Of a stretch of DNA of 33,817 bases, positions 24,666 to 32,649 are shown piece by piece. Position 1 is the first letter of the stretch. Each line of letters opens with the position of its first letter. The notes beneath the pieces were generated by a model, which was not told where the DNA came from, made no database searches, and was given only the letters and a program-made list of their open reading frames with translations. Made by a program: the position numbers and the translations under genes. This DNA is from Bacteroidales bacterium (GTDB lineage Bacteria > Bacteroidota > Bacteroidia > Bacteroidales > UBA12077): the NCBI GenBank assembly GCA_030668615.1, contig DAOUTQ010000016.1:1-33817 (forward strand), read 5' to 3'.

Positions 24666-24745
24666 ACAATGAACAATGAACAATTATCAACTTAAAACGC
24701 CTCGAATAATTCAAAAACTTGTTAATTGTTAATTGATTTTTATTC
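24651..24745. repeat. AATGAAC micro-repeat and inverted AATTGTT repeats after queD
   Basis: AATGAAC is repeated three times (24661-24681) after two related AATGATC units, then AAT. About 40 bp on, TTGTTAATTGTTAATTG reads partly as the inverse. The queD stop codon (24663-24665) lies within the first unit. Such runs occur between genes in many Bacteroidota. Confidence 0.6.
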
Positions 24746-24801
24746 GTAATTTGGTGTTCTGATTTTTACATCAGTTTTCATTAAAATAAAAACTTTACCT
24801 T

Positions 24802-27570
24802 ATGTCTAAAAATCTCTATTTGTTAGATGCTTATGCATTAATTTATCGATCGTATTATGCATTTATAAAAAATCCACGATATAATTCAAAAGGACAAAAT
24901 ACTTCTGCCATTTATGGCTTTGTTAATACATTAATTGATTTAATCGCGAAAGAAAATCCTACACATATTGCGGTTGTGTTTGATCCGCCTTACCCAACTT
25001 TCAGACACACAATGTACAAAGAATACAAGGCACATCGCGAAGCAACTCCTGAAGATATTAAAATGTCGATACCAATTATCAAAGAAATTATTGAAGGTTT
25101 TAATATTCCTGTTATAGAAATTCCTAACTACGAAGCAGACGACACAATTGGAACTTTAGCCAAACTTGCTGAAAAAGAAGGCTTCACAACTTTCATGATG
25201 ACTCCTGATAAAGACTACGGACAATTAGTTTCTGATAATATCTTTATGCTTAAGCCTGCACGCGGTGGAAATGAAGCAGAAATTATTGATAAGCAAAAGA
25301 TTTGTGATAAATATAAGATTAAAGATCCCGTTCAGGTAATTGATATTTTAGGCTTAATGGGCGATGCTTCGGATAATATTCCTGGCGCTCCTGGTATTGG
25401 CGAGAAAACAGCCATGAAGCTTATTGCACAATATGATAGTATTGAGAATTTATATGATCATATTGAAGAGATTGTTGGAAAACAAAAAGAAAAATTAGCA
25501 GATAATAAAGAGCAAGTATTGCTTTCAAAAGTATTGGCAACCATTAAACTTGATGTTCCGGTGACCATAGAACCAGAAAAACTCATTTTAGAAAAACCAA
25601 ACGAAGAAAAACTAACCAAGCTTTTTGAAGAGTTGGAATTTAAAACCATCGCATCAAGATTATTTCAAAAAGAAATAAGAACAACACCTGCAACAAGTGT
25701 AATGCAAGGCTCACTTTTCGGCGACACAGAAATAGAACAAGCTGTATCTGATTTTAAAAATATTTCAAATGTCGATCACGATTATAAATTAGTTGATACC
25801 ACAGAGAAAAGAAAAGAGTTAATTGAAAAACTTAGCAATCAAAAAGAGTTTTGCTTTGATACTGAAACTACAGGATTAAATCCTCTAACAGCAGAAATTG
25901 TTGGTTTAGCAATTTCTTATAAAAGCCACGAGGCTTTTTACATTCCATTTCCTGCGGATAAAAATAAGGCAAAAGAAATATTTAATGAGTTTAAGCCTGT
26001 TCTTGAAAATCAGGCTATCCGAAAAATAGGTCAGAATATTAAATATGACATTTCCATTCTAAAGCAATATAATGTTGAAGTAAAAGGAGAAATATTTGAT
26101 ACTATGATTGCGCATTACTTGATGCAACCTGACTTACGACACAACTTAAATTTCTTATCGGAGCAATTTTTAGGGTATAAACCTGTAAGCATTGAAGAGC
26201 TGATTGGTAAGAAGGGATTAAAACAAGGTTCAATGCGCGATGTTGTTGTAGAAAAAATTAAAGATTATGCCAGTGAAGATGCAGATCTTACATATCAATT
26301 AAAAGAAATTTTTGAGAAAGAGCTTGAAAAGAACTATTTAGATAATCTTTCAGCAACAATGGAAATGCCTTTAATTCCTGTTTTAGCAGATATGGAACAA
26401 GCGGGAATTAAAGTTGATACTAAAGCTTTAAATGAATTTGCTAAAAAACTTAATGCAGAATTAATTAAAACTGAAGAAAAAATCATTGAGCAAGCCGGAA
26501 TTCATTTTAACATTTCGTCGCCAAAACAGCTTGGGGAAATTCTTTTTGATCATATGAAGCTGGATCCTAATGCTAAAAAAACCAAAACGAAACAATACTC
26601 AACTAGCGAAGATACTTTACAGAAAATTTCAGACAAGCATCCAATTATTGCAGATGTACTGGAATTCAGGTCTTTAAAAAAGCTTTTATCGACTTATGTT
26701 GAAGCTCTTCCAAAACTTATTAACGAGCAAACAGGAAAAATTCACACAAGCTACCAACAGGCAGTTGCATCGACTGGTCGACTGAGCTCTAAAAACCCGA
26801 ATTTGCAAAACATCCCGATTCGTGAAGAACGTGGAAGAGAAATTCGTAAAGCTTTTATTCCTTCGGATGATGATCACTTACTTTTAGCTGCTGACTACTC
26901 TCAAATTGAGTTACGAGTAATGGCACACATGAGCCAGGATGCGAATATGGTTGAGGCTTTTAACAACAATGTAGATATTCATACTTCGACTGCTGCAAAT
27001 ATTTTCCACGTGGAAAATATTGATGATGTTACAAGCGATCAAAGAAGGATTGCAAAATCAGCCAATTTTGGTATCATTTACGGCATTTCTGCATTTGGTC
27101 TATCACAGAACCTTAACATACCAAGAATGGAAGCAAAACAGCTCATAGATGAGTATTTTAATGGTTTCCCAAACGTAAAAGCCTATATGGATAAAAGTAT
27201 TTCGCTTGCACGTGAAAAGGGATATGTGGAAACCATGTTAGGCAGAAAAAACATTTTAAAAGATATAAACTCCAGAAATGGCATTGTTCGGAGCAACGCA
27301 GAAAGATACGCTATTAATGCACCCATTCAAGGATCAGCAGCAGATATTATTAAATTGGCAATGATCGATATTTTTAATGTAATGCAAGAAAAGAACTACA
27401 AATCAAAAATGATTCTGCAAGTACATGATGAATTGATTTTTGATGTATACAAGCCGGAACTTGAGGAAATTAAAAATCTGGTAAGAGCAAAAATGGAAGG
27501 TGCGGTTAAATTAAGCATTCCGCTAACAGTTGATATTGGAACAGGAGAAAACTGGCTGGAAGCACATTAA
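24802..27570 (+). CDS. polA: DNA polymerase I
   Basis: The 922-residue enzyme has three domains. The 5'-3' exonuclease (1-~290) shows YEADDTIGTLA and MGDASDNIPGAPGIGEKTA. The 3'-5' exonuclease (~330-520) is apparently active, with FDTETTGL, NIKYD and YASEDADLTYQ. The polymerase (~540-922) has motif A AADYSQIELR (Asp698), O-helix RRIAKSANFGIIYG (Arg748, Lys752, Phe756, Tyr760) and motif C QVHDE (His875-Asp876-Glu877). Phe756 aligns with E. coli Phe762. It fills gaps in repair and removes Okazaki RNA primers. Single gene; upstream 24666-24801 carries the micro-repeats. Confidence 0.98.
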   Translation: MSKNLYLLDAYALIYRSYYAFIKNPRYNSKGQNTSAIYGFVNTLIDLIAKENPTHIAVVFDPPYPTFRHTMYKEYKAHREATPEDIKMSIPIIKEIIEGFNIPVIEIPNYEADDTIGTLAKLAEKEGFTTFMMTPDKDYGQLVSDNIFMLKPARGGNEAEIIDKQKICDKYKIKDPVQVIDILGLMGDASDNIPGAPGIGEKTAMKLIAQYDSIENLYDHIEEIVGKQKEKLADNKEQVLLSKVLATIKLDVPVTIEPEKLILEKPNEEKLTKLFEELEFKTIASRLFQKEIRTTPATSVMQGSLFGDTEIEQAVSDFKNISNVDHDYKLVDTTEKRKELIEKLSNQKEFCFDTETTGLNPLTAEIVGLAISYKSHEAFYIPFPADKNKAKEIFNEFKPVLENQAIRKIGQNIKYDISILKQYNVEVKGEIFDTMIAHYLMQPDLRHNLNFLSEQFLGYKPVSIEELIGKKGLKQGSMRDVVVEKIKDYASEDADLTYQLKEIFEKELEKNYLDNLSATMEMPLIPVLADMEQAGIKVDTKALNEFAKKLNAELIKTEEKIIEQAGIHFNISSPKQLGEILFDHMKLDPNAKKTKTKQYSTSEDTLQKISDKHPIIADVLEFRSLKKLLSTYVEALPKLINEQTGKIHTSYQQAVASTGRLSSKNPNLQNIPIREERGREIRKAFIPSDDDHLLLAADYSQIELRVMAHMSQDANMVEAFNNNVDIHTSTAANIFHVENIDDVTSDQRRIAKSANFGIIYGISAFGLSQNLNIPRMEAKQLIDEYFNGFPNVKAYMDKSISLAREKGYVETMLGRKNILKDINSRNGIVRSNAERYAINAPIQGSAADIIKLAMIDIFNVMQEKNYKSKMILQVHDELIFDVYKPELEEIKNLVRAKMEGAVKLSIPLTVDIGTGENWLEAH

Positions 27571-27575
27571 TAAGT

Positions 27576-27722
27576 ATCAAGATACAAGTAAAAAGATACA
27601 AGTATTGAATACAGAGTGTCAAGAATCAAGATACAAGATACAAGTAAAAAGATACAAGTATTGAGTACAGAGAATCAAGATAAAAGTAAAAAGACAAAAG
27701 TATTCAGAAGCCAGTATTCAGA
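27576..27722. repeat. Three tandem ~49-bp direct repeats downstream of polA
   Basis: Three units start with ATCAAGATA at 27576, 27625 and 27674, exactly 49 bp apart, and share AAGTAAAAAGA(TA)CAAGTATT. Unit 2 has a 7-bp internal shift (extra ATACAAG, missing TGTCAAG) and unit 3 is the most diverged. Not a CRISPR: no constant repeat plus unique spacer. Confidence 0.75.
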
Positions 27723-27736
27723 AAAACTACGGAAAT

Positions 27737-27762
27737 TGTCATGCTGAGCTTGTCGAAGTATG
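27737..27762. repeat. TGCTGAGCTTGTCGAAG interspersed repeat
   Basis: TGTCATGCTGAGCTTGTCGAAGTATG-type sequence, a word recurrent between genes in many bacterial genomes (from general knowledge); only one copy here. Confidence 0.5.
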
Positions 27763-27802
27763 AACTACTCGTATATTTATATAGTGAAGCAGAAAACATA
27801 TT

Positions 27803-27905
27803 GTCATCCCCAACTTGATTGGGGATCTCATATCAATTTTTTAATTCTCAAAATGAGATTCCTGCGTTACTCGCTTTGCTCATGAAAAAAGTTCGTGGGA
27901 ATGAC
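27803..27905. repeat. Bipartite palindromic element, copy B (103 bp, inverted)
   Basis: The 29-bp half (27803-27831, GTCATCCCC to GGGGATCTCAT) comes first, then a 21-bp spacer and the 53-bp half (27853-27905, ATGAGATTCC to GGGAATGAC). Half lengths equal those of copy A at 22286-22390, in reverse order. In the 29-bp half the stem is CCC/GGG where copy A has TTC/GAA, with the same loop. Confidence 0.75.
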
Positions 27906-27916
27906 AGCAGTTTGAT

Positions 27917-27943
27917 AGATTGCTTCGCTGCGCTCGCAATGAC
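27917..27943. repeat. ATTGCTTCGCTGCGCTCGCAAT hairpin repeat
   Basis: A short imperfect hairpin (ATTGC...GCAAT) ending AATGAC, a word often repeated in Bacteroidota intergenic DNA. Directly follows copy B of the bipartite element. Confidence 0.5.
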
Positions 27944-27960
27944 CATATGACAAAAATTAA

Positions 27961-28010
27961 AAAAAGCTAAAGATTGCTTTCCGAAGGAAAAGCACCGCCA
28001 ATAGCTTTTT
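27961..28010 (-). terminator. Terminator of the S41 peptidase gene
   Basis: AAAAAGCTA (27961-27969) pairs with TAGCTTTTT (28002-28010), with an inner hairpin GCTTTCC/GGAAAAGC. On the minus strand it lies 23 nt after the stop and ends in a T-run. Confidence 0.75.
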
Positions 28011-28032
28011 AAAGAGTTTGTTTTCGAATTAA

Positions 28033-29793
28033 CTAATTCACTACAGATTCATAAAAATAGCTTTCGGCTTCACTTTCTTCATGTTTTTCCAACATGCTAA
28101 TTTTCATTCCTAACTGCTCTTTGTTTTCAAAATCAGAAGATAAAATTGATTTGTATTTTTCCTGATCATTTAAGATTTCAATAGCTTTATGTAGCTGAAT
28201 ATCATCTTTTAAATTCGTTTTGATTTGACCATCTTCATAATAATATCGGCCAACTATTTCGTCGCGTAAGAATTGAATTATTTCAGCTTTAAATGCTGTA
28301 AGATCTTTCTCTTTATCATTAGAGAGCTTTTCTTTCAGTTTTTCAAACTCTTCTTTCACCTGATCGTAGTATTTTTCTCGCTTTACAATTTTTTCTAATT
28401 CTTTCAATTCTATTTCGCTCCGTGTTTCGTATGTAAAACTATCTTCCAGTGCAAACTGAATAAAGCTATTGTATATTTCTTCTGTAATATCAAAACCATC
28501 TACAGTTAGTATTGTTGGGTTTTCAAAAGCAAATTTTGTAGCATAATCAAAAATTACATTTTGTGTAATTAGATTTACGGCTAACGGACTAACTTCTTCC
28601 AGTTCTACATTTACATCAGGAATAATTCCTCCTCCTCCATAAACTGTTCTTCCATTTTTCGTTTTATATTCTTTTATTAAAGAATCGGGAATATGACCAA
28701 CACTTCCATCTTCGTTGCGATGCTCATAATCTAAGGCTTGCACACATCTTCCGCTTGGAACATAATATTTAGCAGTTGTTATTTTTAATTGTGCATTATA
28801 ACTCAATGGTATTGTTGTTTGCACTAATCCTTTACCAAATGTTCGTTTCCCCAGAACCACAGCACGATCCAGATCCTGGAGAGCTCCAGCAACAATTTCA
28901 GATGCCGATGCTGATCCGCTACTAACCAAAACAACAATTGGCAATTCCAAATCATATGCAGCATCTGTTGTTTTCAATGTTCTGTTCCACTTTTCAATTT
29001 TCCCCTTTGTACTTACAATATCTTCCCCTTTTTCAACGAACAAATTGCAAATTTTAGGTGCCTCAATAAGCAAACCTCCCGGATTTCCTCTCAGGTCAAG
29101 TACAAGAGAAGTGATCATGTGTTCTGTTTTTAATTCACGCAAAGCACTTTTTACTTCTCGCGAAACATCAGGAGTAAATTTTGAAACCCTTATATATCCA
29201 ACACCTTCGCTCACGACTCCATAATATGGAACACTTTTTATCTGAATTTCTTCTCTTGTTAGCTCCTTTTCAATTTTTTCTTTTGAATATGGTCTTTCAA
29301 TTAAGATTTTTAGCTTGGTTTGTGGAATTCCTTTAAGCCTTTCGCTTACCTCATCCAGTTTAAAATCTGTTGTTGGTTTTCCATCAATTTCAAGAATTCT
29401 GTCGCCAGCTTTTAAGCCTGCTTTATCGGCTGGAAATCCGCGATATGGCTGTGCTACAATTGGATATTTTCCGTTATTACGTATTAAAGCACCAATTCCT
29501 CCATATTGTCCGGTGGTCATGAAGGTAAAATCATCCATGTCTTTTTCAGGAATATAAACTGTATATGGATCAAGCTTTTTGAGCATTGAATTTATACTGT
29601 TTTCAACCAATTTTTCCGGATCTGTTTCGTCGACATAATATGTATTTACATCGCGAAAAAGGGAATAATAAATATCAAGGCTTTTTGCAATTTTAAAGTC
29701 ATCGCCTTTCTTAAAACCCTGAAACAGTATAATAGCTACAGCTATTACAAGAATGGGTATTAATGTCTTTTTTATATTTTTTGCTCTTTTCAT
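28033..29793 (-). CDS. S41-family C-terminal processing peptidase (Ctp/Tsp-like)
   Basis: The 586-residue protein has an N-terminal membrane anchor or signal (10-25, LIPILVIAVAIILF) and then a PDZ domain (~95-175, GQYGGIGALI, PADKAGLKAGDRILEIDG). The protease core follows: VLDLRGNPGG (231-240), the catalytic Ser296 in SGSASASEIVAGAL, Asp307 and Lys321 in FGKGLVQT; the Ser-Lys distance of 25 equals that in E. coli Tsp. The C-terminal ~180 residues form a charged helical domain. It acts in the periplasm on C-termini of unfolded or tagged proteins. The order uvrC, DUF4271, hemD, rnpA, S41 on one strand is a common Bacteroidota neighbourhood. Confidence 0.95.
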   Translation of the reverse strand: MKRAKNIKKTLIPILVIAVAIILFQGFKKGDDFKIAKSLDIYYSLFRDVNTYYVDETDPEKLVENSINSMLKKLDPYTVYIPEKDMDDFTFMTTGQYGGIGALIRNNGKYPIVAQPYRGFPADKAGLKAGDRILEIDGKPTTDFKLDEVSERLKGIPQTKLKILIERPYSKEKIEKELTREEIQIKSVPYYGVVSEGVGYIRVSKFTPDVSREVKSALRELKTEHMITSLVLDLRGNPGGLLIEAPKICNLFVEKGEDIVSTKGKIEKWNRTLKTTDAAYDLELPIVVLVSSGSASASEIVAGALQDLDRAVVLGKRTFGKGLVQTTIPLSYNAQLKITTAKYYVPSGRCVQALDYEHRNEDGSVGHIPDSLIKEYKTKNGRTVYGGGGIIPDVNVELEEVSPLAVNLITQNVIFDYATKFAFENPTILTVDGFDITEEIYNSFIQFALEDSFTYETRSEIELKELEKIVKREKYYDQVKEEFEKLKEKLSNDKEKDLTAFKAEIIQFLRDEIVGRYYYEDGQIKTNLKDDIQLHKAIEILNDQEKYKSILSSDFENKEQLGMKISMLEKHEESEAESYFYESVVN

Positions 29794-29837
29794 AATTTCA
29801 AATTTTATTATTCCACTACAAAATTCTTACCAACACA

Positions 29838-29845
29838 CAAATCTA
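29838..29845 (-). promoter_or_regulatory. Candidate -7 element for the S41 gene
   Basis: Minus-strand TAgaTTTG (complement of 29838-29845) is 44 bp upstream of the start; a TTTG (complement of 29869-29872) is 23 nt further up, slightly too far. Confidence 0.4.
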
Positions 29846-29922
29846 CTTAATATTTTATCTGATTATAACAAACCATCTGATCCTTAACTTTTTTTAACTT
29901 ATTATTTGGTTCAATTAACACT

Positions 29923-30324
29923 TTATTTGTCAGACTCTAATTTCTTTATAAGCTTGTTGAGCAATAACTTCATTTCTTTTTCAATATCCTGGTAAGAGAT
30001 ATCTTCCTTTGCAATATATATAACAATAAAATACACATTTTGATTGTTCTGCTGTAGAGATTTGTACAACGAAAATTTATTTTTCCTGAAAGATTCTCTT
30101 AATTTTCTTTTTATATTGTTGCGATCTACTGCTCTTTTAAAGTTTCTTTTTGAGACGCTTACAGCTATTTTCGAAATTGAATCGGAATTGTTTAACTCTC
30201 CGGTTTTATAAATCAGTTTAAAAGGGAGGTGATTAATAACGCGACCGTCAGCAAACAGGCTTTCTATTAACTTTCGGCTTTTTAAACGCTCCTCTTTTTT
30301 AAAGATTTTTTTCTCTGATAGCAT
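29923..30324 (-). CDS. rnpA: Ribonuclease P protein component
   Basis: The 133-residue basic protein starts at ATG (complement of 30322-30324, MLSEKKIFKKEERLK); a TTG two codons earlier is possible but less likely. It has the RnpA hallmark RNNIKRKLRESFR (RNxxKRxxRE type) and VSVSKRNFKRAV. It helps the RNase P RNA bind pre-tRNA to trim 5' leaders. It is not next to rpmH/dnaA here; hemD lies upstream, with a terminator between them, and the yidD gene that often follows rnpA is absent. Confidence 0.95.
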   Translation of the reverse strand: MLSEKKIFKKEERLKSRKLIESLFADGRVINHLPFKLIYKTGELNNSDSISKIAVSVSKRNFKRAVDRNNIKRKLRESFRKNKFSLYKSLQQNNQNVYFIVIYIAKEDISYQDIEKEMKLLLNKLIKKLESDK

Positions 30325-30365
30325 ATTCAAAAATAATCTATTTTGCTAACTTACTTTATATAAAA

Positions 30366-30390
30366 ATGGGGAAAGCAATGCTTTCCCCAT
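30366..30390 (-). terminator. Terminator between hemD and rnpA
   Basis: ATGGGGAAAGC and GCTTTCCCCAT form a perfect 11-bp stem with a three-base loop, followed by TTTTTA on the minus strand, 22 nt after the hemD stop. It should largely separate rnpA from hemD, so rnpA needs its own promoter in the ~40 bp that remain, or read-through. Confidence 0.85.
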
Positions 30391-30411
30391 CATATTAATA
30401 GTTTTGCTTTA

Positions 30412-31164
30412 TTATTTCTTTTCTTTTGCTTTTTCCTTCACAAACTGGTCAATAGCCATTGTCATTGATGGTGCTTCTTTTGTCGGAGCTTTTACATTAA
30501 CCTTTAATCCTGCGTCTTTAACCGCCTTCGCTGTTTTAGGACCAAAAACGGCTATTTGCGTATTGTTTTGTTTAAACTCAGGGAAGTTTTCTAATAAAGA
30601 TTTTATTCCTGATGGACTATAAAAAACAAGCATGTCGTAATTGACATCTGACAAATCCGATAAATCGGCACTAACAGTTCTGTACATGATTGTTTTTGAA
30701 TACTTTATCTTAGCCTGCTCAAGTTTCTTTGGAATTTCTTCTTTATGCGTATCTGAAAGCGGAACAAGAAATTTTTCGTCTTTATGTTTCTTTATTGTTT
30801 CCATTAAATCAGCGAAGGTTCCTTTTGCATAAAATATTTTTCGCTTTCGATAAACAATATATTTCTGTAAATAAAATGCGGTTGCTTCAGATATACAAAA
30901 ATATTTCATTGTATCAGGAATAGTTAATCTTAATTCCTCTGAAATTCTGAAATAATTATCAACCGCCGTTCTGCTTGTAAAAACCACACCTGTATGAGCA
31001 AGAATGTCAATTCTGTTTTGTCTGAATTCTTTAACAGGAATACCTTCAACCTGAATAAATGGTCTGAAATCTATTTTCAGATTATTCTTCTCTGCTAACT
31101 CCGAATATGGAGATTTATCATTCACTGGTTCTGGTTGCGAAACTAATATCTTCTTAATCTTCAT
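30412..31164 (-). CDS. hemD: Uroporphyrinogen-III synthase
   Basis: The 250-residue cytoplasmic protein has the two-lobed HemD layout with low overall conservation. It opens ILVSQPEPVNDKSPYSELAEKNNL, then GVVFTSRTAVDNYF (lobe 1, ~59-72), and in lobe 2 DMLVFYSPSGIKSLL (~177-191) with IAVFGPKTAKAVKDAG (~205-220), the family's last conserved motif. It closes and inverts ring D of the linear tetrapyrrole to give uroporphyrinogen III for haem or sirohaem. It lies 48 bp downstream of the DUF4271 gene, probably co-transcribed. The extended Lys-rich C-terminus is typical of the phylum. Confidence 0.9.
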   Translation of the reverse strand: MKIKKILVSQPEPVNDKSPYSELAEKNNLKIDFRPFIQVEGIPVKEFRQNRIDILAHTGVVFTSRTAVDNYFRISEELRLTIPDTMKYFCISEATAFYLQKYIVYRKRKIFYAKGTFADLMETIKKHKDEKFLVPLSDTHKEEIPKKLEQAKIKYSKTIMYRTVSADLSDLSDVNYDMLVFYSPSGIKSLLENFPEFKQNNTQIAVFGPKTAKAVKDAGLKVNVKAPTKEAPSMTMAIDQFVKEKAKEKK

Positions 31165-31212
31165 GTATTCTTATTTGAATTTATCTTTTACAAATGTTTT
31201 TTAAAACCCCTA

Positions 31213-32364
31213 CTATTCAACAGATAATAACACTTTGTAAGCAATCAAAAAGGGTGAAAATTCGAAAGCACAAAGATACAAAATCATATAGAATATAGAA
31301 ACATTCTTTTTAATATTTATTTGAAAAGCTCTGAAAATATGAAATATATATAACAATCCCGAAATGGCAATTCCAGTAAATATTATAAACCCAACATATT
31401 CGTATGCTAAAAACTGAAGTGCTACAACTACCGGAAATAAAAACATTCCCGTGTTTTTTGTAAATATATTTGCGTTATGAAAGTATTCAGAAAAAAGCTT
31501 TTGTTTTAAAAATACAGCTCCAATTGAAAAGGATGAAATAGCTCTGAAAATATACAAAGCAAGGATAGAAGACATGGCAAGAAAATATAATTTATAATCT
31601 TCCATTCCGTTTAAATCCAAGTTGAAATAGTGCCGTATTTGTGTTGTAAAAACAGCTATATTACTTATAAAAAGAAAATTAATAATAAAAGAAGCTCTAA
31701 CCATTAACGAGTTTTTTTCGCGATAAAGAGTATTAGACTCTTGAAAACTTAAGACCGATTTAACAAGTGATGAAAGGTATTTTTTATTAAATAGCCTAAC
31801 CCACCCAAGAAGCAGGAATGAGCCTATTAATATTATTGTTATCCAGTCAAACTGGATTCTTCCTGTTATATATTTGGGCTTTATTTCAGCCTCACGAACA
31901 TCTGTGGTTGCAATCGTTTCCTCGCTTTCAATAAAGACGTCTTGTTTAGCCTTTTTCTCGGACGGTTTTATTCTGTTTATACTGTATAAAAAGTTTTGCT
32001 GAAAAGGGTCGTTGTTTAATTTTTCCTTTAATGGGAAACCAGCAATACCAAATTGTTTATACATCAATTCGGTTGTGTCTATTTTTCTTCTATATATTGG
32101 CCTTTGCACAGCAAGTTCCTGCTGTTTCTGTAATGCAATTTCTAAATCGCGCTCTTCGCTTCTTTTAAGTATAGAATCAATTCTACTTAAATCAAACTGC
32201 CTTACAGGTCCTATATTTAATGTGTCATTTTGATTAGCTTCTTCGGGAGTATAAGAAGTGTCTTTTGTCTGAATCGAATTAGAATTTGTAATAATTGTGT
32301 CTTGTGATTCAGAATATTTTTCGCGGGCATTATAAAAATAAATCGTGTTGTTTTTTACTGGCAT
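31213..32364 (-). CDS. DUF4271 membrane protein
   Basis: The 383-residue protein has a hydrophilic N-terminal half (1-~168, Glu/Gln/Asp-rich, with RIDSILKRSEERDLEIALQKQQE suggesting a short coiled coil) and then six hydrophobic helices (~171-190, 222-243, 259-278, 305-322, 325-346, 354-378). This matches DUF4271, a Bacteroidota inner-membrane family usually encoded just before hemD, as here. No signal peptide. Function unknown; the conserved placement hints at a link with tetrapyrrole or envelope biology but nothing in the sequence proves it. Confidence 0.88.
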   Translation of the reverse strand: MPVKNNTIYFYNAREKYSESQDTIITNSNSIQTKDTSYTPEEANQNDTLNIGPVRQFDLSRIDSILKRSEERDLEIALQKQQELAVQRPIYRRKIDTTELMYKQFGIAGFPLKEKLNNDPFQQNFLYSINRIKPSEKKAKQDVFIESEETIATTDVREAEIKPKYITGRIQFDWITIILIGSFLLLGWVRLFNKKYLSSLVKSVLSFQESNTLYREKNSLMVRASFIINFLFISNIAVFTTQIRHYFNLDLNGMEDYKLYFLAMSSILALYIFRAISSFSIGAVFLKQKLFSEYFHNANIFTKNTGMFLFPVVVALQFLAYEYVGFIIFTGIAISGLLYIFHIFRAFQINIKKNVSIFYMILYLCAFEFSPFLIAYKVLLSVE

Positions 32365-32392
32365 ATTCAGATTCTGTTTTACAAATTCGCTG

Positions 32393-32400
32393 CAAAGATA
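32393..32400 (-). promoter_or_regulatory. Candidate -7 element of the DUF4271-hemD operon
   Basis: Minus-strand TAtcTTTG (complement of 32393-32400) matches TAnnTTTG 28 bp upstream of the start codon. No clear -33 box. The remaining 32401-32649 is AT-rich with nothing recognisable. Confidence 0.45.
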
Positions 32401-32649
32401 ATCGAATTAATAATACCTGATTCTTTTAAAAGTATTTTTTAGATTTTAAGAAAACTTTCACTTGCCAGATTAACACACACAAGGCAATTATACAGGGAAA
32501 CCTAAATATTCAATTCTAAGAAGGATAAATGAGTCAAATACTATTTATTATAACCTAATATACACATATTTATACTATTTTATATAATGTATTAGTACAA
32601 AAACAAACCAGAATTAACAACCAACAACAACAAAGCCATAACGCACTCA

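Larger units (their letters stand above)
27571..28032. other. 462-bp gene-free interval filled with repeats
   Basis: In order: the 49-bp tandem repeats (27576-27722), a GTCATGCTGAGCTTGTCGAA repeat (27737-27762), the bipartite element copy B (27803-27905), an ATTGC...GCAAT hairpin (27917-27943) and the S41 gene terminator (27961-28010). No coding potential is seen. The two convergent flanking genes make it a neutral landing site. Confidence 0.8.

Noticed and set aside
27576-27722. Possible CRISPR array
   Set aside because: The 49-bp units are tandem copies without unique spacers, and no cas gene is present.
32401-32649. Hidden small gene between uvrC and DUF4271
   Set aside because: No open frame with a plausible start and ribosome-binding site; composition looks non-coding.
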